Assembly (NCBI GenBank): GCA_945882315.1
Contig: CAMCWB010000006.1
Location: 23,448 to 87,447 of the forward strand
Origin: Bauldia litoralis
Lineage (GTDB): Bacteria > Pseudomonadota > Alphaproteobacteria > Rhizobiales > Kaistiaceae
Length of the DNA: 64,000 nucleotides
Direction of reading: 5' to 3'
Part shown: one piece after another, positions 17,604 to 26,700 of the stretch
Numbering within the stretch: the first letter of the stretch is position 1
Layout: every line of letters begins with the position of its first letter
Notes under the pieces: generated by a model
The model's input: only the letters and a program-made list of their open reading frames with translations
What the model was told of the DNA's origin: nothing
Databases searched by the model: none
Made by a program: the position numbers and the translations under genes

Positions 17604-18937
17604 TGTTTGTCGGCGCGGGCGGCGTCAGCACACTCGCCGGCAGCCTCGACCTCCTGGTCGACGACCGGCTTGGCATCATCCGGCGCATCGGCCCGGCCGA
17701 AGCCGAAGCCGGCGCCCCCGATTTCTTCCACGCCGAAGCCGAGATCTGCGACACCAGCGCTTTCGGCGGACCGCGTGCGCGCCGTCTGGCTGGCGCCGCC
17801 TCGACCGAACGGCATGTGGCGCTCGAATCCGCCACCGCCTTGGCGCTCGCCGGCTACACCGCGGCGCTTTACGACCGCCAGGTCCTGCCGCTTGCCGGCT
17901 CCGCCGAGGCGCCCTTCGCGAGCGCCAAGCCCTCCGCCTTCGCGCTCTTCAGCAAGGCGCAATATGACCAGCCCGGCTTTCCTTATGTGCCGGTCACCGA
18001 CGCGACGCCGCTCCGCTGGGCGAGCGCCATCGATCTCGCCACCGGCGAGGAAGTGCATTTGCCGGCGGCCTTCGTCTTCTACCCGTTCCCCTATCGCCGG
18101 CGCGGCGGCGACCTGCCGATCGTGCCGTCCAATGCCGCCGGCATCGTCTGCGGCGAGAGCGTCGCGGAGACCGCCCTTGCCGGCCTCTACGAGATCGTCG
18201 CCCAGGACGCCGCCGCGCTCTTCTGGCAGGCGCAGAGCGCACCGCCGCAGCTCAAGCTGCCGACCTTGCCCGAGCCGGTCCGCGACCTCGTCGCCCGCTT
18301 CGAGAAGATCGGCGACCGCATCGTCATCCTCGATGCCGCCACCGACAGTACGATCCCGGCCTTCGTCGCGATCCTTTCCTCGCAGCGTGCCGGCGAACCG
18401 GCCTTCGTTCTCGAGTGCGCCGCCGATCTCGATCCCGGCACGGCGGTGGCGCGTGCCCTGATCCGCCTCGCCGAGACGCGCCGGCGCAGCCGCGACGCGC
18501 TGCACGCCCTGCCGCCGGTGACGCCCGCCAATGACTGGGAGGATCTGGTCGAGCCGGTCGATCATCTCCGCTTCGCCGCCGATCGCGACAACCGCCGTTA
18601 TTTCGATTTCGCCTTCGCCACCGATCTCGACCGCGATTTCAACGATTACGAGCCGCGCCCGCCCGCCTCCTTCGATGCGGACCTCGACGCCTGCGTGCGC
18701 CTGATCGCGACCGGCGGCCATCGCGCCTATGCCGCCAACCTGACCACCGACGATATCGGCCTCTTCGGACTGAATGTCTGTCGGGTCGTCGTGCCCGGCT
18801 ACCTGCCGCTCGCCACCGGCTATCGCTTTCGCCCGCTGGGCGCCGCCCGTCTCTACGAGACGCCGCGCCGCCTCGGCTATCGCGGCGTCAAGCAGGGCGA
18901 ACCGGACAATCCCGCGCCCCATCCCTTCTTCGTCTGA
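17603..18937 (+). CDS. YcaO-domain protein with degenerate ATP-site motifs and a PxPxP C-terminus
   Basis: The 444-residue protein starts at ATG 17603, sharing one base with the preceding stop. The YcaO fold is recognisable from the block SNAAGIVCGESVAETALAG at residues 176-194 followed by LYEIVAQDAAALFW at 195-208 (family pattern: SNG, GLYE, ERDA, W). C-terminal PAPHP at 437-441 is the PxPxP end typical of azoline-forming YcaO enzymes. However, the first Glu-rich motif (usual SAxxEAxER) reads SATALALAG (76-84), the ER after LYE is AQ (200-201), and the later Glu/Gln/Arg helix reads ALIRLAETR (285-293). Most Mg-ATP ligands therefore appear absent. It may need an unusual partner, or be a non-catalytic YcaO. 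It sits 3 bases before the next gene. Confidence 0.78.
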   Translation: MFVGAGGVSTLAGSLDLLVDDRLGIIRRIGPAEAEAGAPDFFHAEAEICDTSAFGGPRARRLAGAASTERHVALESATALALAGYTAALYDRQVLPLAGSAEAPFASAKPSAFALFSKAQYDQPGFPYVPVTDATPLRWASAIDLATGEEVHLPAAFVFYPFPYRRRGGDLPIVPSNAAGIVCGESVAETALAGLYEIVAQDAAALFWQAQSAPPQLKLPTLPEPVRDLVARFEKIGDRIVILDAATDSTIPAFVAILSSQRAGEPAFVLECAADLDPGTAVARALIRLAETRRRSRDALHALPPVTPANDWEDLVEPVDHLRFAADRDNRRYFDFAFATDLDRDFNDYEPRPPASFDADLDACVRLIATGGHRAYAANLTTDDIGLFGLNVCRVVVPGYLPLATGYRFRPLGAARLYETPRRLGYRGVKQGEPDNPAPHPFFV

Positions 18938-18940
18938 GCC

Positions 18941-21142
18941 ATGACGATCGTCGAACCCGGAGCCGAAATCACCGAGCGCATCGAGCCCGAACTCGTGCCG
19001 ATCGATGAGAAGTCGCGCCGCGTCCAGTATGTCGATCTCATCCTCGGCGCATGGCGGGCGCGCGAGGCGGCCTACCAGCTTGCCGCCGGCATGGAGATCG
19101 AGCTCGGGCCGATGCCGGGCGTCGAGAAGGAGGAGGGCGCCATCACCATCGGTGCCCCCGCCATCGACGTCGAGGCCGCCGGCGACCCGCTCATCAACCA
19201 GGCCTGGGACGATGCCTGCCGCATCGTTGCAGCACTTCCCGGCGGCGCCATCGTCGTGGTGCTGGCGCCGCGCTTCGACCTGCCGCTCCGCGTCGAGAAT
19301 GAGTGGTTCTTCCACTTTCTTCGGCGCCTCGGCCAGCCGGTCGTCATTATCGGCAAGGACCCGCCGCTGCAGGTCGTCGGCAAGTCGCCCTTCGAGCGCC
19401 GCCGCAGCGTCGTCTCGCCGGAATGGGAGATCCGCCCCGACAAGGTTGGCCCCGAACGGATGCGCCTGTTGCGCCTGTTCCCCGGCCTGATGCCGCGAGC
19501 GGTCGCCGAATTCGCCCGCATGATCGACGATACCGTCACGCTGATCCCGGCCGGCCCGAACCATTTCCTCATCCCGACCGCCTTCCGCGAGATCGATCCC
19601 CGCTACGCGGCGCGCGATTTCGACGCGCTGGAAGAGATCGAGGCGATGGACGACGGCTTCCGGGCGCTCGCCCAGAGCTACTGCACCAGCCATTTCGCCG
19701 AGGCCGATATGCTGGCCGATCTGGCGCTTCGGCATTTTCGCTGGGGCGGCAAGGACCTTGCGATGGACCTCGTCGCGCGCGCCCGGATCGTGGCGCGCAA
19801 TCCGGCCGAGGTCGCGCGGGCCGAACTCGTCGCCCGCGAGATCGCGCTGTTCGAGCGCCGCTTTGCCGAAATCGTCGCCCTGCCGGATCTCTCGCCGCGC
19901 GCCCCGGCGGCGTCGCTGCAGAGATGGCAGCGGCTGAAGGACTGGGCAGCCTTTGCCTCCGGCGACATGAGCCAGGCCCAACAGGTCGTCGCACCGGCGT
20001 TGAAGCGGCTAAGTGCAGGCGGCGCCGATACCGCCGATGTTCGCCAGCTCGATCTCATCGTCGCCGGCCGCCAGTCTGCCGGCGACGTGGAGGGCGCCTT
20101 TTCGCTTGCCCGCAGCGTCGCCTCGGCGCTGTCGCATCAGGGCGACGGTGCCGATCGGCGGCTGATCTTCGAGAATGCCATGACGCTCGCCCGCCTCCAC
20201 GAGGCCCGCGGCGAGACCGGATCCTACGCGGCCGAGGTCGAGCGCGGCTTCACGACTGCCTTCGGCGCGCGGACCGGCAGCGATCTCATCCGCCTGAACG
20301 TCATGCGCGCCAAGGCCGCATCCGATCCCGAGATTGCCCGGCTTTGCTGGCTGCGGGCCGCGTTGATCTGGCTCGGCCACGAGCCGCGCGAGGGATTGAG
20401 CCGCGACGCGATCCTCGCCGTGCTCGGCAAGACCGACACGCCGCAGGCCGAGCTCGAGAACGAGATGGCGACGGCGCTGGTCACCGCGCTGGAGAAGGCC
20501 TGGCCGGAAATCGCCGACAAGGGCCCGGCCCGGCAGCCCGATATAAGGCCGGCCTTCGTCCTGCCGTCGATCTTGCCGCGCCGGCTCTATGGCGGCCCCG
20601 GCGCCAGCCTACTGTGGACGCCGGAATCGATGATCGCGCAGCCGCCGACACCGGCGATCGCGAAGCTCATCCGTCGCGCCTGCGCCGGCATCGCCGTGCT
20701 CTGCCCGCCCTTCGCCAAGATCGAGGGCGGCACCATCTCGGTCGACACCAATCTCGGCAAGGACGTACCTGCCACCCGCGAGGAGGCGCTGTCGGTGGCG
20801 CTGCGGGCGCGGCTCGAGGAATTCGCTTTCGGCGAGACGACAGGCCGCCTCGCTCCGCTGGAGCGCGACCGGTTGTCCGGCTATCTCGATATACGCCTCT
20901 CGCCGATCGTCGCGGAAGTCATTGCCGCCGACGACCGCGCTCTGGTCACCTTCAAGCGGTATTTGCCGCGCCTTCGCCTTGCCGGCGCCGAAGCGCAGCT
21001 CGTCGCCTATATCGCGAAAAGCGGCGGCGACCTTCTGCCCGGCCTGCCGCCGGCGCCGGGCTTCTCGCCCGAGGAAACCGAGAAGCTCGTTCGCCGGCTG
21101 GAAAAGGCATCGATCCTGCGTGCCGACATGAAGCCCGCCTAG
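18941..21142 (+). CDS. Large conserved-looking protein of unknown function in the YcaO operon
   Basis: The 733-residue protein starts 3 bases after the YcaO stop, so it belongs to the same transcript. No catalytic motif is recognised. Residues about 75-170 have alternating beta/alpha character (AIVVVLAPRFDLPL, QPVVIIGKDPPLQVVGK). Residues about 230-500 are almost entirely amphipathic helices rich in Ala, Arg and Glu, consistent with a TPR-like solenoid. Residues 520-733 are another helical part (RRACAGIAVLCPPFAKIEGG). There is no signal peptide or membrane segment, so it is cytoplasmic. A scaffold or substrate-presenting role for the E1-like/YcaO pair is an inference from gene order only. Confidence 0.7.
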   Translation: MTIVEPGAEITERIEPELVPIDEKSRRVQYVDLILGAWRAREAAYQLAAGMEIELGPMPGVEKEEGAITIGAPAIDVEAAGDPLINQAWDDACRIVAALPGGAIVVVLAPRFDLPLRVENEWFFHFLRRLGQPVVIIGKDPPLQVVGKSPFERRRSVVSPEWEIRPDKVGPERMRLLRLFPGLMPRAVAEFARMIDDTVTLIPAGPNHFLIPTAFREIDPRYAARDFDALEEIEAMDDGFRALAQSYCTSHFAEADMLADLALRHFRWGGKDLAMDLVARARIVARNPAEVARAELVAREIALFERRFAEIVALPDLSPRAPAASLQRWQRLKDWAAFASGDMSQAQQVVAPALKRLSAGGADTADVRQLDLIVAGRQSAGDVEGAFSLARSVASALSHQGDGADRRLIFENAMTLARLHEARGETGSYAAEVERGFTTAFGARTGSDLIRLNVMRAKAASDPEIARLCWLRAALIWLGHEPREGLSRDAILAVLGKTDTPQAELENEMATALVTALEKAWPEIADKGPARQPDIRPAFVLPSILPRRLYGGPGASLLWTPESMIAQPPTPAIAKLIRRACAGIAVLCPPFAKIEGGTISVDTNLGKDVPATREEALSVALRARLEEFAFGETTGRLAPLERDRLSGYLDIRLSPIVAEVIAADDRALVTFKRYLPRLRLAGAEAQLVAYIAKSGGDLLPGLPPAPGFSPEETEKLVRRLEKASILRADMKPA

Positions 21143-21194
21143 CCACGTCGTGATGCGTTGATGTTGGGGACTGCCCTCAGCCAATCCCGCTCGT

Positions 21195-21300
21195 CCCCGC
21201 TGCGAGCGGGGACCCAGGGCCACAAACTCAGGTCGTGCCGCGAAACCCTGGGTTCCTCCTCGGGCTTGACCCGAGGATTTCGCGGGAATGAGCGGAGTGG
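21195..21300. repeat. Intergenic palindromic repeat, family C
   Basis: It contains GTCCCCGCTGCGAGCGGGGAC (a hairpin), CCCAGGG with its partner CCCTGGG, and CTCGGGCTTGACCCGAGG. Related blocks occur at 41147-41235, 47070-47125 and 54848-54905. It lies between the convergent YcaO operon and pbpC and probably ends both transcripts. Confidence 0.7.
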
Positions 21301-21331
21301 GTGGATTGATTCCACCTCATAACATCAGCCC

Positions 21332-23464
21332 TTACTCCACGAAGACCGTGATCCGGTCCGATCGTCCGGTCGCATCGACCACCGAGAGTGTGACGAAGCC
21401 GGCGCCGTCCGGTTGCCAGGTCTCGGAACGTGCGAAGGGCGGTCGCCCGATCGGTACGCCATTGGCGAAGAAGGTGAAGGGCGGCTCGCCGTTGCGGATC
21501 TTGATGACCAGCGGGCCGGGGTCGCCGGCGGCCAAACCGAGATCGACGGCGGCGCCGTCCATCGGGAAGGCGATTTCCGGATCGGTATCGCGCGCCACGA
21601 CCTGGCTGTCGGGATGGCGGAAGCGGCGGAGCGGCGGCGGCAACTCGGCGGTGTTCGCCTCGATCGTGCCGGGCGGCGGTCCGAGGAGCGGCACCCGGCT
21701 CGGCCCGATCCGGTCGAAGGCCTCGAAGAGGACCGGCGCGGCGGAGGTCAGGCCGGACAGGCCCGAGACCGGCGTACCGTCCGGCCGGCCGATCCAGACG
21801 CCGACGACGTAGCGCCCGTCGAAGCCGATCGCCCAGGCGTCGCGATAGCCGTAGGACGTGCCGGTCTTGTAGGCGATGCGGCCCGGCGAACCATTCACCG
21901 GCGGCGGCACGTCGGCGAGGATGTCGGCGACATACCAGGCGGCGCTTCGCTCCAGGACCGGCGAACCTTCGTCGACGACCGGCGGTTCCTTTCCGCCGAC
22001 GCCGTCATGCAACGCCAGCGGCGTGCCGCCGCGGGCGATCGAACCATAGACCGCGACGAGATCGCGGAGGCTGAGGCCGACGCCGCCGAGGCCGATGGCG
22101 AGGCCCGGAGCCGAAAGGTCAGGCAGCATCGGATGCGCCGCGGCCCGCTTCAGCCGCGCCACCAGCCGCGCCGGCCCGACCGCGTCGAGCACCACGACCG
22201 CCGGCACGTTGAGCGATTGCGTCAGCGCCTCGCGGATCGTGACGGTGCCGCGATATTCGCCGTCGAAATTGGTCGGCGCATAGCCGGCGAACGCCGTCGG
22301 CCGGTCCTCGATCAGGCTTTCAGGATGGGCGAGGCCCTGTTCGAAGGCGAGGCCGTAGATCAGCGGCTTCAAAGTCGAACCCGGCGAGCGCAGCGCCCGC
22401 GTCATGTCGACGAAGCCGTCGCGCGACTCCTCGAACAGGCCGGCCGAGCCGACCGAGGCGAGGATGTTGCCGCTGCGGTGGTCGGCGACGACGATCGCCG
22501 CCGAGAGCTTCGGCCCCAGTGCCGCGATGCGCTCGCGCGCCAGTGTTTCGAGCGAAGCCTGAAGCTCCCGGTCGATCGTCAGCTTGAGAACCGACACCTC
22601 CGGCTGCGCCTTCAGCGCCGCCTGGCCGAGATGGGCGGCGAGCATCGGGAATGCGCGCCGCGCTTCCGGAACACGCTCATGCTTGGCTGCGGCTGCGGTC
22701 TCGCCGTCGATCACGCCCGCCAGCTCCATCCGGTCGAGCACGCGGTCGCGGGCGGCGCGCGCCGCGGCGCGGTCGCGGTCCGGGCGCCTTGCCTCGGGCG
22801 ATTGCGGGAGGGCGACGAGCAGCGCTGCCTCCGCCACCGTCAGCCGTTTCGGCTCCTTGCCGAAATAGGCGAGGCTGGCGGCGCGAATGCCTTCGAGATT
22901 GCCGCCATAGGGGGCGAGCATCAGGTAGATTTTGAGGATCTCGTCCTTGCTGAACTGCTTTTCAAGCGCCCGCGCCATGGCGATCTGGCGAAGCTTGCCG
23001 TCCGGGCTTCGCGTCTGCTGCTCGGAGGCGAGCCGCGCCACCTGCATGGTCAGCGTCGAGGCGCCCGAGACGATATGGCCCGAGGTGACGAACTGGCCGG
23101 CAGCGCGCAGCAGCGCCAGCATGTCGATGCCGTCATGCTCGAAGAAGCGCTTGTCCTCATAGGCGATCAGCATGTCGAGGAAATGCGGATCGACATCGGC
23201 CTTCTCCACCGGAAGGCGCCAGCGGCCGTTGGCGATGGTGAAGGGCCGCAGCAGCCGATCGGAGCGATCGACGACGACGCGCGAGGTCGGGAAGACCTGG
23301 GTGTCCTTCGGCGCCGGAAACCGGTTCTCGATGTCCCGGATGAATTCGAGACCGGCGAAGATCGTGGCGACCAGAAGAAGAAGCAGGAGCAGGAAGATGC
23401 CGAGGACCGCGCGGCCGGTTCGCCGCCGCGGGGTCGCATGGATGATCTGCACGTCCGTGGTCAC
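21332..23464 (-). CDS. pbpC: Penicillin-binding protein 1C (bifunctional transglycosylase/transpeptidase)
   Basis: The 710-residue protein has one N-terminal membrane anchor (AVLGIFLLLLLLLVATIFAG, about residues 19-38). A GT51 glycosyltransferase domain follows (AYEDKRFFEHDGID and GASTLTMQVARL, about residues 100-150). The transpeptidase domain has SxxK as GSTLKPL, SxN as SLN and KTGTS. A C-terminal BiPBP_C-type beta domain occupies about residues 620-710. It polymerises and cross-links peptidoglycan in the periplasm. The alpha-2-macroglobulin gene is directly upstream on the same strand. This pbpC/A2M pairing is common in bacteria and is thought to link wall repair with protease trapping. 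Confidence 0.94.
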   Translation of the reverse strand: MTTDVQIIHATPRRRTGRAVLGIFLLLLLLLVATIFAGLEFIRDIENRFPAPKDTQVFPTSRVVVDRSDRLLRPFTIANGRWRLPVEKADVDPHFLDMLIAYEDKRFFEHDGIDMLALLRAAGQFVTSGHIVSGASTLTMQVARLASEQQTRSPDGKLRQIAMARALEKQFSKDEILKIYLMLAPYGGNLEGIRAASLAYFGKEPKRLTVAEAALLVALPQSPEARRPDRDRAAARAARDRVLDRMELAGVIDGETAAAAKHERVPEARRAFPMLAAHLGQAALKAQPEVSVLKLTIDRELQASLETLARERIAALGPKLSAAIVVADHRSGNILASVGSAGLFEESRDGFVDMTRALRSPGSTLKPLIYGLAFEQGLAHPESLIEDRPTAFAGYAPTNFDGEYRGTVTIREALTQSLNVPAVVVLDAVGPARLVARLKRAAAHPMLPDLSAPGLAIGLGGVGLSLRDLVAVYGSIARGGTPLALHDGVGGKEPPVVDEGSPVLERSAAWYVADILADVPPPVNGSPGRIAYKTGTSYGYRDAWAIGFDGRYVVGVWIGRPDGTPVSGLSGLTSAAPVLFEAFDRIGPSRVPLLGPPPGTIEANTAELPPPLRRFRHPDSQVVARDTDPEIAFPMDGAAVDLGLAAGDPGPLVIKIRNGEPPFTFFANGVPIGRPPFARSETWQPDGAGFVTLSVVDATGRSDRITVFVE

Positions 23465-23498
23465 GGCTCTTGCCTATGCCGCGGCACGGCGGCGATAT

Positions 23499-23684
23499 CC
23501 TCTCCCATAGGGAGAGGGCCGCCGTTCTTGGCGAACGTAGTGAGCCTTAGAACGGCGGGGTGAGGGGTTGAGGCTTTTGTTTGTGGCAAGGCTCGTCGAC
23601 CGCTGGCGTCGTACACCCTCACCCTTCTCGCCTAAATTCGCTTCGCTCATTAAGGCTCGAAGCCCTCTCCCCACGGGAGAGGGT
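23499..23684. repeat. Composite palindromic repeat, family A (copy 4)
   Basis: Outer hairpins CCTCTCCCATAGGGAGAGGG near 23499 and CCCTCTCCCCACGGGAGAGG near 23663 enclose GGGGTGAGGGGTTGAGG and a CCCTCACCC partner. The inner text CTTCTCGCCTAAATTCGCTT matches copy 3 almost exactly. The element separates pbpC from the alpha-2-macroglobulin gene. Confidence 0.85.
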
Positions 23685-23715
23685 ACCGGCGGCCACCACC
23701 TCTTTGTCATCGCTT

Positions 23716-26700
23716 TCACCGCGTCGGTCCCACGACCTCGACCTTGCCGGTCGCTGTGCGGGCGAACAGTTCGGGCCGGTACATGTCCTCGACGGTCGCG
23801 CCGGGCTGGGCGAAGACGCCCGGCGACACCGCCCGCATCGTGTAGGCGACGCTGAATTCCTGCGCGTCGCCCTCGGCGCGGTTGAGCGCCGCCACGAAGC
23901 GGTCGGTGCGCGCCTCGGTGTGGACCGCCGTGTTGTCGACCGATAGCCAGTCATAGGCGCTGACCTGGCCGCTCGCCGAGAGGTTCGGGTTCTCGATCTC
24001 GAAGCCGGCCGGGATCGGGTCGACGACGAGCAGGCGTCCGCCGCGCGACCGGTCGCCCGTCACCGTCAGCACGACGACGAAGCGGTCGTTCTGGCCGACG
24101 GTCGCGATGTCGACGGCGTTGCCCTCCGGAGTGAAATATTCGCGCAGGATCGAATAGCCGTTGCCGCCGGCCGGTTCAGGCACGCTTGGCACGCCGGTCG
24201 TGGAAACCACCGCGTCGAGCGGCTGCTGGCCGAGATTCTCGATCGAGACCGGGGTGGAGGCGAGCCGCGTTCCGTCGAATTTACGGAAGAGCGGCCCGTC
24301 CACGGTCTCGCCGTCGATCGAGAATTTCGATTCCGACGCGTCACGGATGAGGGCTGCGGCGGCGAGCATCATCCAGCTCTGCTCCTGCGTGCTCGTCCAC
24401 CGCTTGCTTTCCGCCGAGGCGGCGATCCGGGTTGCGAGTTTGCGGATGTCGACCGACTGCGTCTGCGTCTCGGCGGCGAGCGTCAGCACGGCCGCTTCGT
24501 CGCGAAGCTTGGTGCCGTAGTCGACCCGCCACTTGTTCGGGTCGTCGGGCTTGCGGTCGAGATCGGCGAGCGCCGCCGCGAAGGCCGCATCGGTCCGCCG
24601 CCGGTCGCCGTAAAGCGCCAGCGCCGCACCGATCTGCGCCTTGGCGAGCGGTGTCGCGAAGGCGTCGAGCTTCGATTCCGCATAATAGCGGAGATCGCCA
24701 ATCGCTGCCTTGCCGGCCCGCGCCAGGACATAGAGGGCATAGGCGATGTCCTCGCCGCCATTGGTGAAGTCCTGGGCATAGGAGAGGCGGTTCTGGAGAT
24801 TGGAGAGCGCGAAGTCCCGCGCCTGCTGCGGCACGTCGAAACCGCGCTCCGCCGCCCGCGTCAGGAAGTCGGTGACATAGGCGTCGAGCCAGAGGTCGCC
24901 GCCATCATACGGTCCCCAGAGACCGAAGCTGCCGGACGACGTCTGCTTAGCAAGCACGCCGGCAATCGCCACCTGGACGCGCTCATGCACCTCCGTGTCG
25001 CTGGCGATGCCGATCGAGCCGGCCACGTCATCGAGATAGACGAGCGGCAGGGCGCGGCTCGTCAATTGCTCGGCGCAGCCATAGGGGTAACGGTCGAGCG
25101 CCGCGAGGATGCCGGCAACATCGAGTCGTCCGGCGCCGCCGAGCGACACCGTCACCGAGGTCGTGCCGGGCACGAATTCGGCCAGCGTGTCGCCGCCGAC
25201 GGTCAGCCGACCGCCGCCATTGACGGCGACGATGTTCCGCCGCGTCACGTCCGCTCCCGGCGGCCGCACGCCGAGCACGAGATCCATCGGGAACGCCTCG
25301 CCGGAGGGCGGCGAAAGCGTGATCCTGATCTCATGGTCGCCGGGCGTGGCGCCGGTGATCGACACCGTCACGCTCGTCCGCTGCGCCGCCGCGAGCGGGA
25401 TCGTCCGCTCCATGTCTTCGGCGGCCAGCGTCAGGCCTTCGCCGGCTTCGATGGCGAGACGATAGTCGCCTGCCGCGCCGGCGACATTGTTGATCTCGAC
25501 GAGGAGCCGCGACGAGTCGCCGGTCGCCAGGAAGCGCGGCACGCTCGCCGCGACCACGACCGGATCGCGGACGATGACATCCTTCTCGGCATGGCCGACG
25601 GCATCGTCGGTCCAGGCCATCGCCATGACGCGCACCGAGCCGTTGAACTCGGGCAGATCGAAGCTGACTTCGGCGTTGCCGTCCGGGCCAACCTCGACAA
25701 TGCCGGAGAAGAAGGCCACGAGCTTCTGGGTCGGGGGAGGCGCCTGCAGCCGGCCCGAGCCGCCGTCGCCGCCCGAGCGCACCGAGCCGGGCTTGCCCTG
25801 CGTCCGGTCGATCAGCAGGCCGTAGAGGTCGCGGATTTCGGTGCCGAGGCGGCGCTGGCCGAAATACCAATCGTCCGGCGCCGGCGTCTTGAACTCCGTC
25901 AGGTTGAGGATGCCGACATCGACCGCGGCGACCGTGATGAAGGCCGACGTATCCGGCTTCAGGTTGCCGAGCGTCACCGGGATTACCATCGGGCCACGCG
26001 GCCGGATCTCGTCGGCGATGCCGAGCGAGACCGAAAGCTGGCGGTCGCCGGGCGCGACCTTGGCCCAGGTGATCCCCAGCGCCCGCGACGGCATGCGCTT
26101 CGCCTCGACGTCCATCGGCCGGTAGAGCGCGGCCGAGACATAGGCGCCTGGTCCCCATTCCTCCGTGACCGGCAGGTCGACGACGGTGCCGCCTTCCGGC
26201 ACGTCGACGGCCTTCATGGTGATCAGGCGGTTGTCGATGACAGAGACCAGCGCGATGCCGGCGAAGCGCGGATCGAGTCGGAGCTTCGCCGTGTCGCCGA
26301 CCGCATAGGCCGGCTTGTCGAGCGCCACCTGGAGCACGTCCGGCGTCTCGACGCTCGTCGCCGCGACATACCAGCCGGCATTGAAGTCGACGCTCGAGGC
26401 GACCGGACGGTCGTCCTTGCTCGTGACGGTCAGGCGGTAGCGGCCCCAGTCGACCGGCGCCTCGATCGGCGCGGCGGACGTGATGCTGGCGTCGATCGTG
26501 CCCGAAGCGACGCGCTCGGTCGTCGTCACCGGCTCGTAGCGCCAGTTGCCGTCGACGCGATACCATTGATAGTCCGTCTCGATACGGTCGACGGTCCATT
26601 CGAGGCCGGTCGCCGCGGTGCGGGCGCCGTCCTGGCCGACCATGATCGCCTCGAAGCGGGCATCGCCGCCTTCCGGCACGTCCTCGCCCTCGAAGAGCGA

